DNA of 47,511 nt from Streptomyces gilvus (GTDB lineage Bacteria; Actinomycetota; Actinomycetes; Streptomycetales; Streptomycetaceae): assembly GCF_022513565.1 (NCBI RefSeq), contig NZ_JAKWBE010000046.1:1-47511 (forward strand), in the 5' to 3' direction. Below, in pieces: positions 24,822 through 33,080 of the stretch. The notes beneath the pieces are model-generated. The model saw only the letters and a program-made list of their open reading frames with translations, had not been told where the DNA came from and ran no database searches. Every line of letters starts with the position of its first letter. Position 1 is the first letter of the stretch. A program made the translations under genes and the position numbers.

Positions 24822-25469
24822 TCAGGCGGCCCCTTCCAACCCGGTCTCGTCACCGGGCCCGGACCGCGCTGCCTGCCCGGCCTCGGGTGTCCGCACGATC
24901 GCGAACACGGCGGTCTTCACCTCGGCGATCCGTCCGTGTCCGGCAAGCCGCTTGCAGGTCGCGCGGATCGTCTCCACCGCCGCCGTCCCGGACTTGCCCT
25001 CCGTCGGGCGCCCCAGAGCAGCGGTGAGATCCCTGACGTGCATCTGCTTCCCGGACGTGGCCAGCAACTGCTCGATGGCCTGCATCACCTCGCCGGACTT
25101 CGCCCCAGCCCTCTGCTTCGGCCGCGCGTTCTTGGTGCCTGCCTGCCGGCGTCCCTGCGGGGACGCAGCCGTCTCAGCTGCCGGAGCAGGGGAGTCGTCG
25201 TGCGAGGGTGGGGTGTCGCTCCCGGCCGTCTCCGAAGCGGTTTCATGCTCCTCAGCAGCGCTCGGTGCCTGGGCGAGGATCTCGTCGAGGGCACCGGCGA
25301 GCTGATCACGGGTGGTCTGGGCTTTCAGCAGATCATCCTGGACAGCCGCGAGTTCGGCCGCCAGCTCACGCTGGCGTTCCTGGAGACGGTCTGCCTTGCG
25401 GGCGTAGAAGTTCACGGCCGCACGCACCCCTGACGCCGCAGCAGCATCATCCGTGTCAGCGAAATCCAT
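24822..25469 (-). CDS. Coiled-coil protein with C-terminal winged-helix-like domain
   Basis: I start at the ATG at 25,467-25,469 (MDFADTDDAAAASG) because GGGGAGGG lies just upstream. The product has 215 residues. Residues 20-60 form a coiled coil (KADRLQERQRELAAELAAVQ), 70-130 are a low-complexity Ala/Pro/Ser linker ending in a basic patch, and 140-205 look like a small helical/winged-helix domain (MQAIEQLLATSGKQMHVRDL then a short beta pair). I do not recognise a named family. The architecture suits a DNA-binding or oligomerising accessory protein. Its promoter region contains six CCAGAC hexamers, which could be its own binding sites. Confidence 0.7.
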   Translation of the reverse strand: MDFADTDDAAAASGVRAAVNFYARKADRLQERQRELAAELAAVQDDLLKAQTTRDQLAGALDEILAQAPSAAEEHETASETAGSDTPPSHDDSPAPAAETAASPQGRRQAGTKNARPKQRAGAKSGEVMQAIEQLLATSGKQMHVRDLTAALGRPTEGKSGTAAVETIRATCKRLAGHGRIAEVKTAVFAIVRTPEAGQAARSGPGDETGLEGAA

Positions 25470-25506
25470 CCGCCCTCCCCAGCCAGACGACGCCTCAGGC
25501 GCATCG

Positions 25507-25636
25507 CCAGACATCGTAGGCAACGCCAGACGTCCCAGACAGCCAAATGGCAAACCACGTCTGGCAGTTGGCCAGACAGACTGGCCTCCGCACGGCACGG
25601 CCTCGCACCCGCGGCTGACGACTACCGCTGCCAGAC
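25507..25636. promoter_or_regulatory. Cluster of six CCAGAC hexamers
   Basis: Exact CCAGAC occurs at 25,507, 25,526, 25,535, 25,572 and 25,631, with the inverted GTCTGG at 25,559. Three of them extend to CCAGACGT or its complement. Such clustering in 130 bases directly upstream of a putative DNA-binding protein suggests an operator or iteron-like array. Confidence 0.5.
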
Positions 25637-25875
25637 GTACCGAACAGGACCGCAGCCGCACCGATGTCGCCCCGGGCCGGAATGAGTTCCCCGAAACGCA
25701 TTTCGTCGTCTCCGGCAGCGGGCGGCGGCATCACCACTACGATGCCTCTCATGCATCACCTCTGTGACTGACCAGCGATCGTTCTGTGGCCCTCCGCAGG
25801 CCACGGGGCACACACGACGTCATTCCGTCGTTCGTCCCGTTCATCTTTCGGGACGTCACACTGCTGGAGTCACTG

Positions 25876-27162
25876 GTGTTCCTCGCTCGACGCCGCCCTC
25901 ACGGAAGCCTTGTCGCGCTCCTGCGTGACAACGCCGACTTCCGACGCCTCTTCTGCGCTTCCGCTCTCAGCCTGACCGGTGACTGGTTCACTTTCGTCGC
26001 CCTGAGCAGCTTCGTCTACCGCCACACGGGCTCGCCGGGCTGGACAGCACTGCTGTTCGCCGTCAACTCCCTGCCCGGGGTCGTGCTGCTGCCGCTGATC
26101 GGACCCCTCACCGACCGGTTCGACCGGCAACGCCTGCGCATCGCGTGCGACCTGGGCGCGATCATCCCGGTCGCCGGCCTGCTGGTCGCCTTCCACATCC
26201 AGTCCGTCCCTCTGGCCCTCGGGTGCCTGGCAGGACTGTCCATCGCCGCAGCGATCGCGAGTCCCATCCCCGAGGCCGCACTGCCGAACCTCGTCACTGC
26301 CCGAGAGCTTCCACTGGCACAGACTGCTCTGGGAAGCCTCTACTCGGCGGGCCTCCTTGTGGGAGCTGGCCTGGGAGGCGTGGTCTCCGCGGCATGGGGC
26401 CCCTCGGTCACTCTCGTCATCGATGGGGCGACCTTCGCCGTCTCCGCACTCCTCATCATGAGGATCAGGCAGCCGCTCTCCAAGACGATCGCGAATCGTC
26501 GGATCCGGATGCGGGCCGATACGGCCGAACTCTGGACCTTCGTACGGACCACCTCGGTGGTCTCCGCCTTTCTGTGGCTGACCGTGGGACTGCGCCTCTG
26601 CTACGGCATGGTCGGCCTGCTGCCTGTTTACGCTCTCGACCGCTTCCACGTCGGCGACGCCGGCGTCGGTGCCCTGTATCTGGCACAAGGACTCGGCGCT
26701 GTACTGGGTCCCTTCCTCGGCCGACGACTCGTCGCCGGGTCGATGCGCCGCAGACTGAACGCCGCCGGTGCCGCCCTGGCGCTCTTCGGGATCGGCTATC
26801 TTGCCCTGGCGCAGGTCACAGCCCTCGGTCCCGGCATGGCCGCAGCTCTGATCGGCCACATCGGAGTGGGCGCCTGCGCCATCCTCGCCGTCAACGGCCT
26901 TCAGCTCGCGACCCCCGACCACATCCGCGGCCGGGTCATGGTCCTCGTCTTCGGCCTCTCCTCCGCTTTCCAAGGCGTGTCGTCTCTCGCGGTGGCACCT
27001 CTGGCCGCGTCCATCGGCATGCCCGACACCACCCGACTTCTCGCTGCACTCGCCATCGCCTGCGCAGCCGTCTGGACGGTCGGTGTAACACGCACGGGGA
27101 CAGCGCGAAAGCGCGTCGAACCGGACATGTCCCACGAGGACACCCCGGACCTCGCGCACTGA
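25876..27162 (+). CDS. MFS transporter, probable exporter of the HExxH peptide cluster
   Basis: I choose the GTG at 25,876 (MFLARRRPHGSLVALLRDNA), preceded by GGAG, giving about 428 residues. The frame is open 30 codons further upstream. The protein has 12 hydrophobic segments, the basic MFS loop signature between segments 2 and 3 (PLTDRFDRQRLR), and a second basic loop in the C-terminal half. It resembles the enterobactin-exporter-like and drug-efflux MFS proteins of actinomycetes. It reads in the same direction as the peptide gene and the three HExxH enzymes and ends 251 bases before the peptide start. I infer export of the modified peptide or self-resistance. That link rests only on position. 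Confidence 0.85.
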   Translation: MFLARRRPHGSLVALLRDNADFRRLFCASALSLTGDWFTFVALSSFVYRHTGSPGWTALLFAVNSLPGVVLLPLIGPLTDRFDRQRLRIACDLGAIIPVAGLLVAFHIQSVPLALGCLAGLSIAAAIASPIPEAALPNLVTARELPLAQTALGSLYSAGLLVGAGLGGVVSAAWGPSVTLVIDGATFAVSALLIMRIRQPLSKTIANRRIRMRADTAELWTFVRTTSVVSAFLWLTVGLRLCYGMVGLLPVYALDRFHVGDAGVGALYLAQGLGAVLGPFLGRRLVAGSMRRRLNAAGAALALFGIGYLALAQVTALGPGMAAALIGHIGVGACAILAVNGLQLATPDHIRGRVMVLVFGLSSAFQGVSSLAVAPLAASIGMPDTTRLLAALAIACAAVWTVGVTRTGTARKRVEPDMSHEDTPDLAH

Positions 27163-27413
27163 GTCCTGTCAAGAACATGCCCACCTGCACCTTCGAGGGG
27201 TGGGCCGCAGACCGCAGCGGCAAGTGGAGACACCACCCTCATTTCCTGCTCTGCGTGTGACCAGCGCATATGCAGTCGCACTCACGTCCGGTGTTCGTCC
27301 GGTAACCGCACTGTGATCGCCCCCCCCTCGCGGGAGAGAGTGTTGAAGCGGCAACGGGTGTCCGGACGCACGGTGTCGCAAGGCCACGACCAGCCCCGAA
27401 GGGAGTGAATACA

Positions 27414-27557
27414 GTGGACGACCTCCTCCAGAAGATCGCCGCGACGATCACGAACGAGGACATCACGCAGGCGCAGGAGTCCTCCGCCGCCATGAGCGAG
27501 ACGAGCGGTGACGCCAAGAAGTACCGGCTGCAGATGTTCGCCGCCGACCAGGGCTGA
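27414..27557 (+). CDS. Putative RiPP precursor peptide (47 residues)
   Basis: A GTG eight bases after AAGGGAG opens a 47-codon frame, too short for ordinary gene finders. The product begins MDDLLQKIAATITNEDITQA, an acidic amphipathic helix like a RiPP leader. It continues with a Ser/Ala/Glu-rich linker (residues 21-34) and ends KKYRLQMFAADQG, a compact segment with Tyr, Arg, Phe, Asp and Gln that would be the core. There is no Cys and only one Thr and three Ser beyond residue 22, so lanthionine or thiazole chemistry is unlikely. It is followed by a strong hairpin and three HExxH enzymes in the same direction. The role as enzyme substrate is inferred. Confidence 0.7.
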   Translation: MDDLLQKIAATITNEDITQAQESSAAMSETSGDAKKYRLQMFAADQG

Positions 27558-27563
27558 GCCCGA

Positions 27564-27618
27564 GCGGGCCGCCGCCGCAGGAAAGATCCACTCAAGAATC
27601 CCTGCGGCGGCGGCCCGC
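27564..27618 (+). terminator. Perfect 18-bp hairpin after the precursor gene (attenuating terminator)
   Basis: GCGGGCCGCCGCCGCAGG (27,564-27,581) pairs without mismatch with CCTGCGGCGGCGGCCCGC (27,601-27,618) around a 19-base loop. It starts seven bases after the peptide stop and ends 48 bases before the first HExxH gene. Hairpins at this place are common in peptide gene clusters and would give more precursor than enzyme transcript. Confidence 0.75.
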
Positions 27619-27665
27619 GATCGCACCCCCAACAGTAGCTGCCGCCGATGAGGCGAGGAGAGGTC

Positions 27666-28565
27666 ATGCTGCATCTGTTCGGAGCCGAAGAAAATCTGAG
27701 GACAATCACCGCTCTCGCCTTTCCTTTCATCGGTGAGGGGCAGCCGGTGACATTCCCTGTCCTCAAGGAGGCGTACCGATCCTTCCTCCGAACTGTGCAG
27801 CCGAGCGTCCCGTCGGAAACCGGTGACGAGCCCGCTTACATCCAGGAGACGCGTCGAACCCTGGAGTACCTGGGCGTCTTCAGCGCAGACTCGGCCTTGA
27901 CCGACACCCGCTACCAGTTCGGAACCGTGAACGAATCCTCGGTGGCGATAGAAACAGGTGCGCAGAAAGCGCTGGCCTGGACCCAGAAGTGCGCGGACTC
28001 GATCGCTCGGCGAGACGAAGCCTTCGCCGCGCTCTTCCCGCTGGCCATGAACGCGGTCTTCCAGGCGCCCAGCGGGATCGCCAGCGGAGGCACCACCAGC
28101 GCTGCACTCGGTGTCCTGTGGGTTGACCCGAGGGACTCGTGGGACGACCGTGATCTCGAAGAATTTCTGATACACGAACTGAACCACACGCTGATCTTCC
28201 TGGACGAGTGTCGGTTCGGACTCTTCACGTCCTACCCGGAACTCCTCAAACAGGAGAACTGGGTTACCTCCGCGATCCGCAAGACAGTCCGACCGCTGGA
28301 CAAGGCGTATCACAGTGCGATTGTCGCTGCGGACGTCCTGCTCGCGCGTGAAGAAATTCTCGGGCACCCGGATTCCGCGATACTTCACCCTCTCTCGCCG
28401 GCCATGGCGCAGGGAGCCATGGAGGCCATCAGGGACATCAGCCTTCCGCCCACACGAGATCTCCTCACCCCGCACGCGCTGGAAACCCTGGACCGCTGCC
28501 GACAAGAAGTAGAGCGTCTGACGCGGAAGAACGGGTGGCCGATGGCCGTCCCGGCCGGCGAGTGA
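27666..28565 (+). CDS. HExxH-motif putative peptide-modifying enzyme, paralogue 1
   Basis: This 299-residue protein starts at the ATG at 27,666 (MLHLFGAEENLRTI), which aligns with the starts of its two paralogues and has GAGGAGAGG upstream. The N-terminal 120 residues are helical. The core motif is FLIHELNHTLIFLDE with His170, Glu171 and His174. A further His lies 42 residues after the second ligand (His216, in AYHSAIVAAD) and may be a third metal ligand. I assign it to the HExxH-type enzymes associated with RiPP clusters, in which 2-oxoglutarate-dependent peptide beta-hydroxylation has been shown for some members. A zinc-protease role cannot be excluded. There is no signal peptide, so it acts in the cytoplasm. 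Confidence 0.75.
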   Translation: MLHLFGAEENLRTITALAFPFIGEGQPVTFPVLKEAYRSFLRTVQPSVPSETGDEPAYIQETRRTLEYLGVFSADSALTDTRYQFGTVNESSVAIETGAQKALAWTQKCADSIARRDEAFAALFPLAMNAVFQAPSGIASGGTTSAALGVLWVDPRDSWDDRDLEEFLIHELNHTLIFLDECRFGLFTSYPELLKQENWVTSAIRKTVRPLDKAYHSAIVAADVLLAREEILGHPDSAILHPLSPAMAQGAMEAIRDISLPPTRDLLTPHALETLDRCRQEVERLTRKNGWPMAVPAGE

Positions 28566-28579
28566 GGAGCTGGCCAGCC

Positions 28580-29446
28580 GTGTATTTTCTCGGAGGCGCT
28601 GCAGCCAACCTGCAGACGGTCATGGTGCTCGCCCGGCCACACCTGCCGGAGGGCGAACCGGTCAACGAGACAACCGTCGCCCGGGCCTACCGCGACTACC
28701 TCGCCGACCTTCAGCCGGGCGTCCCCAGCACCCCCACCACCGAGACATTCCTTGTGCGTGACGAATCCCAGTCCGAATTCCTGGCCGACCTGTTCGGACT
28801 GAAGGAGAGCCCGGAGAGAACCCAGGAAGACGCGGTGGCGGAAACGCCATCAATGGATGACACGAAGTCCGCTTTCTTTGGCGAAGGGCTGAAGGGGCTC
28901 GCCCAGTACGACGCGGAACTCTCCATGCTCTTCCAGATGGCCGTGAAGTCGATTTTCTCCACCCCGGCCAGTCACATCCCCGGAAGCATGACCGTACGTG
29001 CCGCGCTCGGCGTCATGTGGGTGTACCCGCTCAAAACCTGGGCGATCGAGGACCTGATCGAGGCGTATGTGCATGAACTCACGCACACGCTCGTCATGCT
29101 CGACGAGCGCCGCTTCACCCACTACCCGCACTACGACGAACTGGAATACGAAGAGAATCTCGTGAACTCTGCGATCAGGAACGAGAAACGCTCACTCTTC
29201 GCCTCCGTGCACAGTGTCTTCGTGGCGAGCGAACTTCTTCAGCTGCGAGAAGTCCATCACGGCCACCGGCTGGAGTTTCGCATACACCCGCCATCGCGGA
29301 ACATGCGCGAAAAGTCGCTTGCGGCTCTCGAATCCATTCTTGCTCTCCCGAACATCGATCGCCTTGCCAGTCCCCGGCTCCGGGACCTGCTCGAAACAAC
29401 AGGAAAGCAGCTGGACACCCTTCGTCCTGGCGCACTGGGATCCTGA
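28580..29446 (+). CDS. HExxH-motif putative peptide-modifying enzyme, paralogue 2
   Basis: The start is a GTG 14 bases after the previous stop (MYFLGGAAANLQTV), with GAGGAG upstream, giving 288 residues. The motif YVHELTHTLVMLDERRF holds His165, Glu166 and His169, and His211 (ASVHSVFVASELL) lies at exactly the same +42 spacing as in paralogue 1. Shared blocks around the motif include a conserved ALGVxWV segment before it, and EN, SAIR and an A-S/A-E/D-LL helix after it. It has the same overall layout as its neighbours, but sequence identity is modest, so the three are old duplicates likely to act on different residues or in sequence. The genes are close enough to be one operon. Confidence 0.75.
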   Translation: MYFLGGAAANLQTVMVLARPHLPEGEPVNETTVARAYRDYLADLQPGVPSTPTTETFLVRDESQSEFLADLFGLKESPERTQEDAVAETPSMDDTKSAFFGEGLKGLAQYDAELSMLFQMAVKSIFSTPASHIPGSMTVRAALGVMWVYPLKTWAIEDLIEAYVHELTHTLVMLDERRFTHYPHYDELEYEENLVNSAIRNEKRSLFASVHSVFVASELLQLREVHHGHRLEFRIHPPSRNMREKSLAALESILALPNIDRLASPRLRDLLETTGKQLDTLRPGALGS

Positions 29447-29463
29447 TCGAGAGAAGGTGGACA

Positions 29464-30309
29464 ATGTTTTTTCTCCGAGGTCCCGAAGAAGGACTCCAGG
29501 ACGTCGTCACACTCTCCGCTCCCTACCTCGACCGGCGCAGCGTTTCGCTTCCCGCGGTCAAGGCCGCCTACCAGACGTACCTTGCCGTTCAACAGCCCAA
29601 GGTCCCAGCGAAGACCGTGGAACACACGGAATTCGTCCGCGATGCATCATGGCGGACAGAGCTGAGCCGCTGGTTCCGCAACCCTGACGCACCTGACGCG
29701 GCAGGAGTACCGGAAGACTCTTCGGCAGTAGAACGGGCCATGGACCGAGTCGAAGAAGGATTCCGCATCCTGTGCGGGAGCGAACCCGAACTTGCCCCGC
29801 TGTTCGATCTGGTCGTCAATCAGGTATTCGTCATGACGCTCCCACAGGAACCGGGCAGCGGTTCCTCCTTCGACGGAGTCGGGCTCGTCTACGTCAACCC
29901 TCTGCCCGAGTGGAGCACGCAGGACGTCATCGAATGCCTGGTCCATGAGTTCGCCCACACGCTCCTCTACCTGGATGCCCTACGGCACACTCACCACCCT
30001 GACTACCGCCTGCTCGACATGCCGGAAAACGAGGCGGAAACCGCGATCACCGGGCGCCGTCGTTCAATCTTCTTCGCGTTCCAGAGCTTCCTCATCGCAG
30101 CCGAGATCCTCACCGTCCGACACCGGCATCCCGAAATCTGCCCCGGCGTAGGCATACACGGGTCCACTCCCGAGATCCTGGCCACCGCGAAGAGGACGTA
30201 CGACCGCTGCATGGCGCATCCCAACCTCGACGCTCTCGCGACACCCCGGCTCAAGGCCCTTCTCAGCGACGCTCGCACTCGCATGCTGGAGATCGAGCAG
30301 AGCATGTAG
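29464..30309 (+). CDS. HExxH-motif putative peptide-modifying enzyme, paralogue 3
   Basis: This 281-residue protein starts at an ATG behind GAAGGTGG, 17 bases after paralogue 2. The motif LVHEFAHTLLYLDALRHTHH holds His161, Glu162 and His165. At the +42 position where the other two have His, this one has Gln207 (FAFQSFLIAAEIL). If that His is an iron ligand, this copy has altered metal binding, uses another ligand (several His at 175-178), or serves as a partner subunit. The N-terminus MFFLRGPEEGLQDV matches those of the paralogues. It is the last gene of the apparent operon. A 93-bp repeat begins 45 bases downstream. Confidence 0.75.
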   Translation: MFFLRGPEEGLQDVVTLSAPYLDRRSVSLPAVKAAYQTYLAVQQPKVPAKTVEHTEFVRDASWRTELSRWFRNPDAPDAAGVPEDSSAVERAMDRVEEGFRILCGSEPELAPLFDLVVNQVFVMTLPQEPGSGSSFDGVGLVYVNPLPEWSTQDVIECLVHEFAHTLLYLDALRHTHHPDYRLLDMPENEAETAITGRRRSIFFAFQSFLIAAEILTVRHRHPEICPGVGIHGSTPEILATAKRTYDRCMAHPNLDALATPRLKALLSDARTRMLEIEQSM

Positions 30310-30354
30310 CGGAACCCAGGGCACTGCTCGCTCGCACTCGCTGTGAGTCAACCT

Positions 30355-30447
30355 CATGTGAAGCCGACGGGGAACGATCTTCGACGTCACGGGGAACGAT
30401 CTTCGGAGCGTATAGTCGCCGCACGTCACACGCACTCGTGAACACCC
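30355..30447. repeat. 93-bp direct repeat, copy A
   Basis: The block CATGTGAAGCCG to GTGAACACCC is about 90% identical to 36,917-37,009. Inside it GGGGAACGATCTTCG occurs twice, 22 bases apart. Copy A also has TATAGT, a good -10 box, which is altered in copy B. After 30,447 the homology stops abruptly. Confidence 0.7.
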
Positions 30448-30488
30448 CACGCACGACTGTTCTTGAGTTCGCTCGGGAGCGGTTGACG

Positions 30489-30522
30489 AGATCCCGCCGA
30501 TCTTCATGATCGGTCGGGATCT
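30489..30522. terminator. Hairpin downstream of the HExxH operon or insertion-sequence end
   Basis: AGATCCCGCCGATC pairs with GATCGGTCGGGATCT around TTCAT, with one bulged base. It may terminate transcription from the HExxH operon, or it may be the end of the adjacent transposase remnant. Confidence 0.45.
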
Positions 30523-30623
30523 TCGTCGTTTCCGGGGTCTGTTCGAGCCTGTTCGGGGTGGTGGATGGCGGCGGACGCCCAGCGTGGCCGTGCCGCTGTC
30601 CGGCTTCTCCGTGTCACACGCAT

Positions 30624-30657
30624 CGCAGCCAGCCCCGGGGTGCCGGGGCTGGCTGCG
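30624..30657. terminator. Perfect 15-bp stem-loop after the DDE transposase
   Basis: CGCAGCCAGCCCCGG (30,624-30,638) pairs perfectly with CCGGGGCTGGCTGCG (30,643-30,657) around GGTG. It lies 22 bases past the transposase stop on the minus strand. Confidence 0.75.
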
Positions 30658-30678
30658 GTCGTGTTCGGTTCTTGTGGT

Positions 30679-32214
30679 TCAGCGGCCTGTGGTGGGTGGC
30701 GGCGGCCGTCCGGTCTGTGTGGGTGGTTCGGTCTCCCGTGGTGCTGGCGGCTGGGGGTCGGTGTTGTCGAAGACGGTGTCGGTGAGTTGGGTGCCGCTGC
30801 GCTGGCAGAGCCAGGTTTCGAGGATGTCGAGGTTTCCGGCGGTGACCAGGATGGCGACGAGGAGCGTCTGGGCTGCCTGGCCCGGTGCCGGGCGGTGTTT
30901 CGGGTTGCCGATGTCGATCTCTTCGCCCTTGAGGCGCCCGTGGATGCCCTCGTTGTGCGAGCGGATGGGTTTGTAGGCGGCGATCCAGTCGTCGGACAGG
31001 TAGTGGCTGTCCTGCCGGAACTTGGCGGTCTTGAGGTCGCCGGAGGCGTCGGCGGGGACGGTGATGTCGGACTTGCTGCTGACACGGGGCAGTTCGTCCG
31101 CCGGTGGCGGGGTGAGCCATTCGTCCTGGGGGAGCTGGACGGTTGGTCGGGCGGAGGGGTGTGCGGCGCGTTTGCGGCTGTCGCTGAAGTCGACCGTTGC
31201 AGAGGGCGGGCCCGGGGTGCGGGGTGTGCGGGGGCGGAGCCGGTCGCGGCGTGCGCAGTTTACCGACGGCGAGGGTCCGGCGGCAGGGCATTGGAGGCGG
31301 ATGGCGCCGCGTGCGTCGGGTCCTTGTTTGGTCTTGAGGTAGTGCGGCTCGCGGGCGGTGATGTGCTCGGTGAGCTGCTGGTTGTCGTGGATTTCGCGTA
31401 CGGCTTTGTCGTCCAGGCCGCGGGTGGCCTGCACGAGTGCGGCGGGCATGTGAGGGCAGGCGAGGGAGCCGTCGACGAGCAGGGCGCCCTGCCAGCTGCC
31501 CTGCTGACCGCGGTCATTGACCTTGTAGTCGAGGGCGAGTCGGTAGCCGAGGCGGCGTACGGGGATCTGAAAGTTCTCAGGAGAGCACCCGGTGTAGGCG
31601 CGGTCGGCCGCGCAGGTGCCCACCGGCAGGCCGAGGCCGCCGAGTTCCTCCAGGGCGAGGACGGCGTTGCGGCCGGTGCGGACGGTGGGGGTGTCCAGGA
31701 CCGGGCCGACGCACATCTGCGGGTAGGCCGTCGGCTTGCCCGCGGGCTCGCCGGGGCGGCGGCGGTGCGCGGCGACGGCGAACGTGGCGCTGTAGCCGAA
31801 GGTGCCTTCGTCGGAGCCCCCCCTGAAGTGCCAGCCTGCGGTGATCTCCACCGACGCGGTCTGGGACCGTTCGCTGGCGTGGCGGGCGAGGACCGGGATG
31901 GCGGTGGCGTCCACGCCGAGGTCCCCGCGCCAGCCGCGCAGGTGGCCCCGGACCTGGGCAGATCGGACCGGGGCCAGGACCAGTTGGTTGGCCAGCTGCT
32001 GGAGCCGTTCGGCGGCTTGCCGGCCGGCGGGGACGTTCCAGGCCGTCCGCGCAGGCGTCGGCGGTCTTCTGGGCAGGCGGGAGCGGCGGTCGCGGCGGGC
32101 GGGGGCGAGGATGGTGAGGCCGACCTTGAAGTCCTCGATCCTGGTGATCTTTCCGGGGCGGATGCGGGGTCGCAGGGCGCGTGCGGCCGTCTCGTCCGCC
32201 GCGGGGCGGGGGGG
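30679..32214 (-). pseudogene. DDE-family transposase, 5'-truncated
   Basis: The open frame of 511 codons carries a DDE transposase: Asp in GVDATAIPVLARH, Asp in TCAADRAYTG and Glu in IRSHNEGIHGRLKGEEIDI. A long upstream part lacks an acceptable start, and a TAG at 32,215-32,217 closes the frame. The only usable internal start, a GTG at 31,914, would remove the first 100 residues. The N-terminal DNA-binding region is therefore missing. The Pro/Arg/Thr-rich C-terminus (RPPPPTTGR) is typical of Streptomyces copies. I cannot name the insertion-sequence family with confidence. Confidence 0.65.
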
Positions 32215-32403
32215 CTATGCAGAGATCGCTGCTACACCACTCGGCGGGACGCCATCGACCAGTCAATGGCAGTTCGAGGTAACGATCGGGCAGGTGGACG
32301 GATGCCTGAGTCGCCCTCGCCTGGAGGTTTCGTCAATGCGGTCGCGTCTTCTGGAGACCGGACGGACCATCCCTCCAGAACCACCACGGAACTCACGAAC
32401 AAT

Positions 32404-33057
32404 TCATTTGGTCCCGGCGGCGTCGACAAGGAGCGGCAGGAGGACTTGGTCGACGATGCGGGTGATGCCGTCGGCATGGAGAGGTGCGCCGAGGAGTGAT
32501 TCGTGTCCGAGCATGAGCGCGATGGCGGACGCGATTTCGAGGCGATCGGGCGCCAGGATGCGCTCAACGCGTTCGGAGGTGAGTTCCCCGCGATGGTGGG
32601 CCCGGTTAAGGCACGCGGCGATGCCGTCGCGTTGCGCGGCGACGTATCGTGCGCGGAGGATCGCGGTGATCTGTGGGTGTGTGGGGGTGGTGGCGGCGAG
32701 AACGGTGGTGAGGCGCTGCGCTCTGGGTTGTCCGCAGGCGCTGGTTCCCACGAGAGTGAGGATCAGGTCATCACGGAGAGTGGCGGCATCGGTGACACTT
32801 TGGGGTGGGTCAGGAAGCAGGAGGCTTTCCAGCGCGTCTGCGACGAGGTCTTCGCGCGAGGCCCAGCGTCGGTAGACGGTGGCTTTGGCGACGCCGGCAC
32901 GTAGAGCGACGGCGTTCATGGTGAGGTTGGCATAGCCGTGCTCCGTGAGGAGGTCCAAGACGGCTTCGATGATGCTTGCGTCGCGCGCGGTGTCGCGCGC
33001 AGGGCCGTAAGAGGCGCTGGGGCGCTGTCGTCCGGAGGTACTGGTCTTCCTGCTCAC
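32404..33057 (-). CDS. TetR-family regulator next to the flavin operon
   Basis: This 217-residue protein starts at a GTG at 33,055-33,057. The DNA-binding domain is at residues 25-75: SIIEAVLDLLTEHGYANLTM, then the HTH AVALRAGVAKATVYRRWASR. The C-terminal half is a helical TetR effector domain. The gene is divergent from the monooxygenase operon at 33,618. A 16-base operator-like sequence near its start (33,065-33,080) recurs inverted before that operon (33,554-33,569), so it probably represses itself and the operon and responds to a small molecule degraded by it. Confidence 0.9.
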   Translation of the reverse strand: MSRKTSTSGRQRPSASYGPARDTARDASIIEAVLDLLTEHGYANLTMNAVALRAGVAKATVYRRWASREDLVADALESLLLPDPPQSVTDAATLRDDLILTLVGTSACGQPRAQRLTTVLAATTPTHPQITAILRARYVAAQRDGIAACLNRAHHRGELTSERVERILAPDRLEIASAIALMLGHESLLGAPLHADGITRIVDQVLLPLLVDAAGTK

Positions 33058-33064
33058 ACCCTAG

Positions 33065-33080
33065 ACTGTATCGTATCGAG
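33065..33080. promoter_or_regulatory. TetR-type operator before the regulator gene
   Basis: On the minus strand it reads CTCGATACGATACAGT and differs by one base from 33,554-33,569 (CTCGATACGGTACAGT). It lies eight bases upstream of the tetR start and overlaps its likely promoter. Confidence 0.6.

Noticed and set aside
25870..27159. A 429-codon minus-strand frame under the MFS gene
   Set aside because: It consists of charged and Gly-rich shadow sequence. The plus strand shows clear transmembrane periodicity and MFS loop motifs.
27666..30309. Reading the three HExxH proteins as ordinary secreted zinc metalloproteases
   Set aside because: There are no signal peptides or propeptides, they occur as three tandem cytoplasmic copies beside a short peptide gene, and the surrounding residues resemble the peptide-modification HExxH group. 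A protease role for one of them, such as leader removal, is not excluded.
30565..32499. A 644-codon plus-strand frame
   Set aside because: It lies antisense to the DDE transposase, which has recognisable catalytic residues. The plus frame is Gly/Ala/Val-rich and has no family resemblance.
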